Shown: in pieces, positions 7,475 to 12,748 of the stretch
Numbering within the stretch: position 1 is the first letter of the stretch
How the letters are laid out: every line of letters begins with the position of its first letter
Assembly: GCA_900754755.1 (NCBI GenBank)
Contig: CAAEEC010000075.1
Coordinates: forward strand, 1-12,748
Source of the DNA: Clostridia bacterium
Lineage (GTDB): Bacteria; Bacillota; Clostridia; Christensenellales; Aristaeellaceae
Length of the DNA stretch: 12,748 nt
Direction: 5' to 3'
Program-made: the position numbers and the translations under genes
Notes under the pieces: generated by a model
The model's database searches: none
Told to the model about the DNA's origin: nothing
The model's input: only the letters and a program-made list of their open reading frames with translations

Positions 7475-8059
7475 GTGAAAAGAATTGTGTTCGATATCGA
7501 GGCCACCGGGCTCTCAGAAGCGCAAATCTGCCAACTCTCCTATCTCATTGTGGACGATAGCGGCGTGATGGGCAAAAACCAGTTTTTTGCCGTGGACGAC
7601 ATGAACCCCGATGCCGAGGCCGTTCATGGTTTCTCCATGGAGATGTTGGAAGAGTTGTCCGGCGGATTGCGCTTTGCCGACCTCGCCAGCGCCATTTATG
7701 CGGAATTCGCCTCGGCGAACCTGTTTATCGGGCACAACGTCGCGGCCGACGTGCGCTATTTGCAAATGGAATTCGCCCGTCTCGATATGAAGCTGCCCAA
7801 AATTCCCACGTTTTGCACCATGAACCACTTCACTTCCGATGTGAACCTAAAGATGAAGGTGAACATTGGGCGGCCCAAGCCGCCAAAGCTGATTGAGTTG
7901 TGCGAATATTTCGAGCTCACGGAAGAGGCCATCGCCGCCAAGGCCCAAGAATGGTTCGGCGATGGCAACGCGGCGCACGACGCGCGCTTCGATACCGCCG
8001 CCACCTATCTGTGCGTTTTGGAAGCCACCCGGCGCGGGAAACTGCGCGGCGTGCTATAA
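7475..8059 (+). CDS. DEDDh-family 3'-5' exonuclease
   Basis: A 194-residue protein of the DnaQ/RNase T-like exonuclease superfamily, which uses two metal ions to remove nucleotides from 3' ends. Exo I motif FDIEATG supplies Asp7 and Glu9, exo II IGHNVAADVRYL supplies Asp92, and exo III HDARFD supplies His168 and Asp173, so all catalytic residues are present. It is a stand-alone domain without helicase, polymerase or BRCT additions, so a DNA polymerase proofreading subunit and an RNA-processing nuclease are both possible. The GTG start at 7475 is preceded by AGGACGG at a seven-base spacing. It lies 14 bases after mnmA and is followed by a terminator, making it the last gene of this unit. The segment at 114-140 (MNHFTSDVNLKMKVNIG) carries what may be substrate-specific residues; I do not recognise a subfamily. 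Confidence 0.85.
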   Translation: MKRIVFDIEATGLSEAQICQLSYLIVDDSGVMGKNQFFAVDDMNPDAEAVHGFSMEMLEELSGGLRFADLASAIYAEFASANLFIGHNVAADVRYLQMEFARLDMKLPKIPTFCTMNHFTSDVNLKMKVNIGRPKPPKLIELCEYFELTEEAIAAKAQEWFGDGNAAHDARFDTAATYLCVLEATRRGKLRGVL

Positions 8060-8076
8060 AAATCCCGCTCCTTTTC

Positions 8077-8120
8077 CGTCCCCACTTTCCGCTTGGCGCG
8101 GTTGGATGGGGGCGTTTTTT
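8077..8120 (+). terminator. Intrinsic terminator after the exonuclease gene
   Basis: CGTCCCCA (8077-8084) pairs with TGGGGGCG (8107-8114) over eight base pairs with one G-T wobble. An inner CCGC/GCGG stem lies inside the loop, and six T residues follow at 8115-8120. It closes the operon 18 bases after the stop codon at 8059. Confidence 0.8.
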
Positions 8121-8196
8121 CTTGGGCTTTTCGCCCCTCTATATTGACTTAAAAAGAAGCGATTTGATGTTTTCCGACTTGAATTTTGAAAAACAC

Positions 8197-8225
8197 TTGC
8201 GCGATATCCCGCATGCATTTATAAT
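8197..8225 (+). promoter_or_regulatory. Strong sigma-A-type promoter for the sugar operon
   Basis: TTGCGC (8197-8202) and a perfect TATAAT (8220-8225) are separated by 17 bases. Transcription would start near 8232, giving a leader of about 33 bases that contains AAAGGAG ahead of the ATG at 8265. The surrounding 140 bases are visibly more AT-rich than the genes. Confidence 0.75.
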
Positions 8226-8228
8226 GCA
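8214..8228. promoter_or_regulatory. Candidate operator palindrome over the -10
   Basis: TGCATT-TAT-AATGCA is a perfect inverted repeat with six-base arms and a three-base centre. It contains the whole -10 hexamer, so a protein bound here would block RNA polymerase. The regulator is not in the window. Confidence 0.45.
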
Positions 8229-8264
8229 CGTAGGAAACCTCATATTGTTAAAGGAGATGACATC

Positions 8265-9056
8265 ATGAAGCTGGGCGTGAATACGGTTTTGTTCAAAAAA
8301 TTCCCTGTGCGCGAAGCCGTCCTTATGGCCAAGCGCGCTGGCTACGACGGCGTGGAACTCTCAGCCATCCAAGGCATGTGCGAGCATTTGGTGCTGGACG
8401 AATGGGAGAAGCAAAAGGAAGAATTGATCGCCCTGCGCGAGGCAACCGGCATGGAATTCCTTTCCATGGAAGCCGCCACCAACGATCGCGCGCGCATTGA
8501 AAAGGCCTTTGCGGCGGCCCAGGCGCTGGGCATTCCGTTGGTGAACATCGGCCCCGGCGGCTCCGCTGCCGAGGGCGAGGAGAGCCTGCAAAAGCAACTC
8601 GCCATGATTTGCGATTTCGCGGCCCTGGCCAAGACCTATGGCGTGACGCTGGGCGTGAAGGCGCACGTGGGCGCGGCGGTGTACAACACGCCCACCACCC
8701 TGCGCATGATGGAAGCCAGCGCGGACGTGGGCGTGGACATGGATCCCAGCCACATCTACCGCGCGGGTGAAAAGCCGGAAGAAGCCATCAACCTGGTGAT
8801 TTCGCGCGTAAAGCACGTGCACATCCGCGATTGCAAGGGCCCGGGTCCCTCTCCGGGAGATCCCATGAACCAGGCTTGCGGCCGCGGCGATATCAACCTG
8901 TTCGGATACTTTAAGGTTCTGGTGGAAAATCACTACGACGGGCCTGTCTGCCTGGAAGTGATCGGCCCCGAACAAGACGTGGCGGACGCGATGGCCATCG
9001 CCAGCGAAAGCTATGGGTATATGAACGCGGTGCTCAAAATGCTGGGCGCGCGCTAA
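8265..9056 (+). CDS. TIM-barrel sugar isomerase/epimerase-like protein
   Basis: A 263-residue protein of the xylose isomerase-like TIM-barrel family (AP endonuclease 2 fold), whose members isomerise, epimerise, dehydrate or cleave sugars and keto-sugars with a divalent metal. The barrel starts with MKLGVNTVLF and continues through VELSAI (Glu31), VKAHVGA (Lys132, His134), VDMDPSHIY (Asp160, His163), HVHIRD (His184, His186) and CLEVIG (Glu231). These positions fit the family metal and active site, except that Lys132 stands where a metal-binding glutamate is usual. First gene of an operon, with GGAG eight bases before the ATG and the promoter 40 bases upstream. Pairing with Gfo/Idh/MocA oxidoreductases suggests it acts on a keto-sugar or keto-cyclitol. 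The substrate cannot be assigned. Cytoplasmic, with no signal peptide. Confidence 0.8.
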   Translation: MKLGVNTVLFKKFPVREAVLMAKRAGYDGVELSAIQGMCEHLVLDEWEKQKEELIALREATGMEFLSMEAATNDRARIEKAFAAAQALGIPLVNIGPGGSAAEGEESLQKQLAMICDFAALAKTYGVTLGVKAHVGAAVYNTPTTLRMMEASADVGVDMDPSHIYRAGEKPEEAINLVISRVKHVHIRDCKGPGPSPGDPMNQACGRGDINLFGYFKVLVENHYDGPVCLEVIGPEQDVADAMAIASESYGYMNAVLKMLGAR

Positions 9057-9080
9057 AAAACGCGATACAGGAGGATGAAC

Positions 9081-10460
9081 ATGAGCAAAAAGCTGCCCAA
9101 TCTGCTGTTTTTCGGCATCGATAGCCTGCGCCGGGATCACATGAGCCACTATGGCTATCCCCGGCTAACCACGCCGCACATCTCCAAATACGCCGAAGGC
9201 GGCGTGACGTTTGAAGAGTGCTTTTCTCCGCACATCCCCACCACGCCCGGTTACGCGAACATGATGACCGGCCGCGATTGCTTCGGCACGGACGTCGTGG
9301 CGCTGAGCCAAAAGCACATCATCGACGGCGTGCCCGTGCTGGCGGAAATCCTGCGCGAAAAGGGCTACACCAGCACCTGCATCGGTTTTGAAGGCAACGC
9401 CAGCGGCCGCGGCTACGATAAGTACCTCGGCTTTGCGGGCTGGGGCCCGGATCACGACGACGGCCGCGCGCACAAGGCGCAGAACCTCAACGATGTGGCC
9501 ATCCCCGAGTTGGAACGCCTGGCCAAGCAGGATCAGCCATTCTTCCTCTTCATGCGGCACATGGATCCGCACTCCCCGTACCTCGCGCCCCAGCCGTTCC
9601 AGGACATCTTCTTCCAGGGCGACGCGTTCGATCCCAACGACAAGCGCATGCAGAAGGTCTATGATTTCAAGCCCTTCGGCGATTACATCGGCTCCTGGGT
9701 GCCCAAGGGATGCACGAATCCGGATTACGTGATCGCGCAGTACGACGCGGCGGTCGCCTATATGGACGCCTGCATCCAGCAGATCCTGGAAAAACTCGCG
9801 GCGCTGGGCCTGGAAGAGGACACCATCGTGATCTTCACCAGCGACCACGGCGAGACGCTTTACGACCACGATTGCTATTTCGATCACCACGGCATGTACG
9901 ATTGCACGCTGGTGGTGCCGCTGATTCTGCGCTGGAAGAACCATTTGCCCGCGGGCCTGCGCATCCCGGGCTATTGCCAGCTCAAGGACGTGACGCCCAC
10001 CCTGCTCGACATCATGGGCATCGACGTGGATCTGCCTTTCGAAGGCCGCAGCTTGAAACCGCTCATCGAGGGCAAGCCGCGCGAAGCCGAGCCGGAATTC
10101 TACATCACCGAGTGCACCTGGATGCGCAAGCACGGCTGGCGCACGCCGGAATGGAAGCTGATCGTTTCCCTGGAGCCGGATTTCCACTTCAAGCCCGAAG
10201 TGGAACTGTACAACCTGGTGAAGGATCCCGAAGAGAACCACAACGTGGCGGAAGAAAACCCCGAGGTTGTGGAAGTGCTCAAAAAGCGCATGTACGCTTT
10301 CATCGAAAAGCGCGAAAAGGAAACCGGCCGCCCCGCGCCGATTTACACCAATTTCCTCATGAACGGCCGGCCGTTTAAGTCCTCGCAGGAGGCCTACGAC
10401 AGCAAGTACATCGGCGGCATCGCCGACGCGGTGAAACTGCAGGCCGAAAACAAAAAATAA
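9081..10460 (+). CDS. Sulfatase-fold hydrolase with threonine nucleophile position
   Basis: A 459-residue protein of the alkaline phosphatase/sulfatase superfamily, whose members cleave sulfate or phosphate esters. It opens with NLLFFGIDSLRRDHMSHYGY (Asp14 as metal ligand). The signature region PTTPGYANMMTGR (53-65) aligns with the sulfatase C/S-x-P-x-R motif, but the nucleophile position is Thr54 and the arginine position is Tyr58; Pro56 is kept. Further landmarks are His160 and His164 in MRHMDPHSPY, SDHGE with Asp255 and His256, and His269/His270 in FDHHGMY. No formylglycine can form at Thr54, so a phosphoesterase is at least as likely as a sulfatase. No signal peptide is seen, so the substrate is probably intracellular. 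The start at 9081 is chosen because AGGAGG is six bases away; the in-frame ATG at 9075 directly abuts that site. It lies 24 bases after the isomerase gene. Confidence 0.8.
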   Translation: MSKKLPNLLFFGIDSLRRDHMSHYGYPRLTTPHISKYAEGGVTFEECFSPHIPTTPGYANMMTGRDCFGTDVVALSQKHIIDGVPVLAEILREKGYTSTCIGFEGNASGRGYDKYLGFAGWGPDHDDGRAHKAQNLNDVAIPELERLAKQDQPFFLFMRHMDPHSPYLAPQPFQDIFFQGDAFDPNDKRMQKVYDFKPFGDYIGSWVPKGCTNPDYVIAQYDAAVAYMDACIQQILEKLAALGLEEDTIVIFTSDHGETLYDHDCYFDHHGMYDCTLVVPLILRWKNHLPAGLRIPGYCQLKDVTPTLLDIMGIDVDLPFEGRSLKPLIEGKPREAEPEFYITECTWMRKHGWRTPEWKLIVSLEPDFHFKPEVELYNLVKDPEENHNVAEENPEVVEVLKKRMYAFIEKREKETGRPAPIYTNFLMNGRPFKSSQEAYDSKYIGGIADAVKLQAENKK

Positions 10461-10483
10461 CGACGTTTGGAGGCATGAACACG

Positions 10484-11491
10484 ATGTTGCGTTCCGCCGT
10501 TATCGGCATGGGCCATATTGGCAATCTGCACGCGCGCATCCACAAGGAGCAGACGGTGAGCGAACTGGTCGCCGTTTGCGACCGGGATCATGAGCGGGCG
10601 GACGCCGCCGCCAAGGCGCTGGGCGTGCCCGCGTATTACGACGCGCAGGAAATGCTGGATCGCGAAAAGCCCGACGTGGTTTCCATCACCACCGGTGGCT
10701 ACGAATACAGTTCCGACCACTACGAACCCACCATGCAGGCGCTGCGCGCGGGCTGTCACGTGCTGGGCGAAAAGCCCATCAGCAACGACTTGCGCCACGC
10801 GCAGGAAATGGTGGATTTGGCGGAAAAAATGGGCGTGTGCTATGGCATCGATATGAACCACCGCTTTACGCCCGCGGCCCGCGCGGCCAAAAAATGGCAG
10901 GATGATGGGCGCATTGGCGAGCTCTTGTTCTGCAACATGGCGCTGTGGATCGGCAAGCCGCAGCCGCTGGATTCGCCCTATTATCACCTGAAGGCGCTCA
11001 ACCCGCACAGCGTGGACATCATGCGCTATTTCATGGGCGACATCGAAGAAGTGCATTGCTACGCGATGATCGCCAGCGGCCGGAACATCTATTCCACCGC
11101 TTCCATCAACATGAAGTTCGCCTGCGGCGCGGTGGGCCACCTCACCTCGAGCTACGACATCGCCCGCGGCCATCCCATGGAGCGCTGCGAAGTGGCGGGG
11201 CGCAAAGGCCGGCTGATATTCGAGGATATGTGGCGCGAAGCCACGCTCTATCCCGCCGGCAACCTGATGAAGGAAGTATATACCAACCCCGTGTTCGGCG
11301 GCTTCTCCAATTTTGACGATACGTTCCGCGACCGCATCACCTGCTTCTTTACGCAGGTCGCGCGCGGCGATAAGCCCAGCGAGATCGATGGCTCCGGCCG
11401 TTCCGGCCTGGAAGCGCAGCGCGTGATCCACGCGGCCATCGCTTCGCTCAAGAGCAACAAGCCGGTTCGCGTGGCGGACACGGTGGAATAA
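10484..11491 (+). CDS. Gfo/Idh/MocA-family oxidoreductase (first paralogue)
   Basis: A 335-residue NAD(P)-dependent sugar or cyclitol dehydrogenase-type protein. The Rossmann domain has AVIGMGHIGNLHA with G8-x-G10-x2-G13, and Asp33 after the second strand (AVCDRD), which favours NAD. The family lysine is Lys97 in GEKPIS. The C-terminal alpha/beta domain carries NPHSVDIMRYFMGD, with His175 and Asp178 at the usual catalytic positions. Such enzymes oxidise a ring hydroxyl to a ketone, or the reverse. ATG at 10484 is preferred: GGAGG lies 10 bases upstream, whereas an in-frame ATG at 10475 is only one base from the site. It lies 23 bases after the hydrolase gene. The next gene is a paralogue with the same layout, so the two probably act on successive steps or different positions of one substrate. 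Confidence 0.85.
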   Translation: MLRSAVIGMGHIGNLHARIHKEQTVSELVAVCDRDHERADAAAKALGVPAYYDAQEMLDREKPDVVSITTGGYEYSSDHYEPTMQALRAGCHVLGEKPISNDLRHAQEMVDLAEKMGVCYGIDMNHRFTPAARAAKKWQDDGRIGELLFCNMALWIGKPQPLDSPYYHLKALNPHSVDIMRYFMGDIEEVHCYAMIASGRNIYSTASINMKFACGAVGHLTSSYDIARGHPMERCEVAGRKGRLIFEDMWREATLYPAGNLMKEVYTNPVFGGFSNFDDTFRDRITCFFTQVARGDKPSEIDGSGRSGLEAQRVIHAAIASLKSNKPVRVADTVE

Positions 11492-11527
11492 CGGCAAACC
11501 ATCCATCAACCGAAGGAGGATATGCAA

Positions 11528-12631
11528 ATGGCTCTCAATTGCGCAATCATCGGCGCCGGCGGCATTGGCCGCACGCACGCCCGTTGCTACGTGAAAGACG
11601 AACTCTCCACCCTCGTGGCCGTGTGCGATATCGTGCCCGAGAAGGCCCAGAAATTCGGCGAGGAATTCAACATCCCGTGGTATGCCAGCGCGAAGGAAAT
11701 GCTCGCCGCGCACCCGGAAATCGACGTGGTCAGCGTCACCACTTCCGGTTACGACAACGGCTCCATGCACTTTGAGCCGGCCATGGAGGCCCTCGAGGCC
11801 AAGAAGGCCGTGCTGGTGGAAAAGCCCATCTGCTCCGAATATTCCGATGCCTACGCGCTGGTGGATTACGCCGCCAAGAACAAGCTCTACCTGGGCTGCG
11901 ACCTCAACCACTATTTCACCAAGACCGCGGACTACGCCGATAACCTGATCCAGGAAAACAAGATCGGCGAGCTGGTGTACTGCATCCACAAGGTGGGCTT
12001 TAACGGCAGCGAAAAGAAATACGGCGGCCCCATGAGCCCCCGCTGGCAGACGCCCTATTCGCACGTGAAGGCCTTCTGCGCGCATCCGTTCTCGGTGATG
12101 CGTCACTTCTGCGGCGATATCGTCGCCGTGCAGGCCTTTATGGATAAGCCCGGCGTGCGCCGCACGCAGCGCGACCCCATGCTCTCCATCAACTCCATCC
12201 ACGTGAAATTCGCCAACGGCGGCGTGGGCTACCTGCTCTCGCAGCGCGGCGACGCGATGTTCGGCCTGGGCGGCTGGTGGAGCTATGAGCACGCGGGCAC
12301 CCGCGGCACCTTCTGCATCGAAAACTGCGTGGAAAAGGTGCATTACTGGGATGTGGACACGGTGGAAAATCCCTCCATGGCCAGCCCCAAGCCCCAGGTG
12401 TACGAAACGGGCCTCACCAGCTTCGACGAGACCTTCCCGGTGCGCATCCACGCCTTCCTGGAGGACGTGACCAACAAGGTGCCGCATGAGCACATCCGCG
12501 CTTCCGGGCGCGACGCGCTGGCCACGCTTTCCTACACCTTCGCCGCCATGCGCTCCTATGAAGAGGGCGGCGCGCTGGTGGTGCCGGAGAAGCTCAACCC
12601 GCTGCATGGCGATGTGAAGTACGTCTATTAA
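11528..12631 (+). CDS. Gfo/Idh/MocA-family oxidoreductase (second paralogue)
   Basis: A 367-residue paralogue of the preceding gene. The Rossmann motif is CAIIGAGGIGRTHA (G9-x-G11-x2-G14), with Asp34 after the second strand and Lys99 in VEKPIC. Shared stretches with the first copy include the TT-x-GY segment near 71-75, EP-x-M-x-AL near 83-89, and an equivalent catalytic helix, but here the helix reads AHPFSVMRHFCGD: His186 is kept while the usual aspartate is Ser189. The C-terminal domain is longer, with inserts such as GGPMSPRWQTPYSH and GLGGWWSYEH. ATG at 11528 is preferred because GGAGG is eight bases upstream; the in-frame ATG at 11522 is two bases from it. The gap to the previous gene is 36 bases. 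It may be a dehydrogenase with altered chemistry or specificity. Confidence 0.85.
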   Translation: MALNCAIIGAGGIGRTHARCYVKDELSTLVAVCDIVPEKAQKFGEEFNIPWYASAKEMLAAHPEIDVVSVTTSGYDNGSMHFEPAMEALEAKKAVLVEKPICSEYSDAYALVDYAAKNKLYLGCDLNHYFTKTADYADNLIQENKIGELVYCIHKVGFNGSEKKYGGPMSPRWQTPYSHVKAFCAHPFSVMRHFCGDIVAVQAFMDKPGVRRTQRDPMLSINSIHVKFANGGVGYLLSQRGDAMFGLGGWWSYEHAGTRGTFCIENCVEKVHYWDVDTVENPSMASPKPQVYETGLTSFDETFPVRIHAFLEDVTNKVPHEHIRASGRDALATLSYTFAAMRSYEEGGALVVPEKLNPLHGDVKYVY

Positions 12632-12640
12632 GAGCGATCC

Positions 12641-12748
12641 ATGAAAAATCTGCTGTTTCTGCTGGCAGACCAGTTCCGGTTCGACGCGCTGGGCGCGGAA
12701 AACCCCCTGGTGCAAACGCCACATCTAGACGCTTTGGCGGAGGCAGGC
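12641..12748 (+). CDS. Sulfatase-family protein, N-terminus only
   Basis: The first 36 residues, MKNLLFLLADQFRFDALG followed by TPHLDALAEAG, match the start of sulfatase/alkaline phosphatase superfamily proteins. ADQ-x-R-x-DALG is the metal-binding opening strand (Asp10) and TPHLDALA is the helix that follows in sulfatases. The gene runs off the right edge before the nucleophile, so formylglycine chemistry cannot be judged. It starts nine bases after the second oxidoreductase, with only a weak AGAG as ribosome binding site, so translation may be coupled. Its opening (ADQFRFDALG) is closer to classical sulfatases than the IDSLRRDHMS of the hydrolase at 9081, so the operon carries two different branches of the superfamily. 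Confidence 0.8.
   Translation, partial: MKNLLFLLADQFRFDALGAENPLVQTPHLDALAEAG

Noticed and set aside
8124..8137. Second hairpin (GGGC/GCCC) after the terminator
   Set aside because: The stem is only four bases and no T-run follows, so it adds nothing to the terminator at 8077-8120.
8167..8268. 33-residue frame ending in an ATGA overlap with the isomerase gene
   Set aside because: The promoter at 8197-8225 lies inside it and no good ribosome binding site precedes its ATG, so the overlap is probably accidental.
10394..12724. 776-codon minus-strand open frame opposite both oxidoreductases
   Set aside because: Composition is Ala/His/Val/Gly-rich with no family motifs, and both plus-strand genes have clear motifs and ribosome binding sites.

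Overview
The window reads as chromosomal DNA from a GC-rich (about 60% by eye) low-motility-signal Firmicute, most likely a gut Clostridia lineage. This is inferred from strong AGGAGG-type ribosome binding sites, sigma-A-like promoters, frequent GTG/TTG starts, a zinc-ribbon/kinase-type regulatory protein with Pro-Thr linkers, and a portal protein of the kind found in clostridial phage remnants. No taxonomic marker gene is present, so this is an inference.

Region 1 (1-1936, minus strand) is a two-gene phage-derived block: a P22-type portal protein overlapped by 13 bases by an unidentified coiled-coil protein that runs off the left edge. The portal is the first gene of its unit and no terminase lies upstream of it.

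Region 2 (2074-8120, plus strand) starts divergently from a good promoter (TTGCAA-17-TAAAAT). It holds a compact Orn/Lys/Arg-type decarboxylase, a 963-residue membrane protein, the tRNA thiolase MnmA, a DEDDh exonuclease, and an intrinsic terminator at 8077-8120. The 963-residue protein is the most unusual item. It has an N-terminal zinc ribbon, then what looks like only the N-lobe of a Ser/Thr kinase with the catalytic lysine replaced, then one membrane helix, then six peptidoglycan-binding-like repeats joined by Pro/Thr/Glu/Ala linkers.

Region 3 (8197 to the right edge, plus strand) is one tightly spaced catabolic-looking operon behind a near-consensus promoter (TTGCGC-17-TATAAT) whose -10 sits inside a perfect palindrome. 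It encodes a TIM-barrel sugar isomerase/epimerase-like protein, a sulfatase-fold hydrolase with threonine at the nucleophile position, two divergent tandem Gfo/Idh/MocA oxidoreductases, and the first 36 residues of a second sulfatase-family protein. Together these suggest removal of a charged ester from a sugar or cyclitol and oxidation/isomerisation through keto intermediates. The substrate is not determined, and no transporter or regulator is inside the window.
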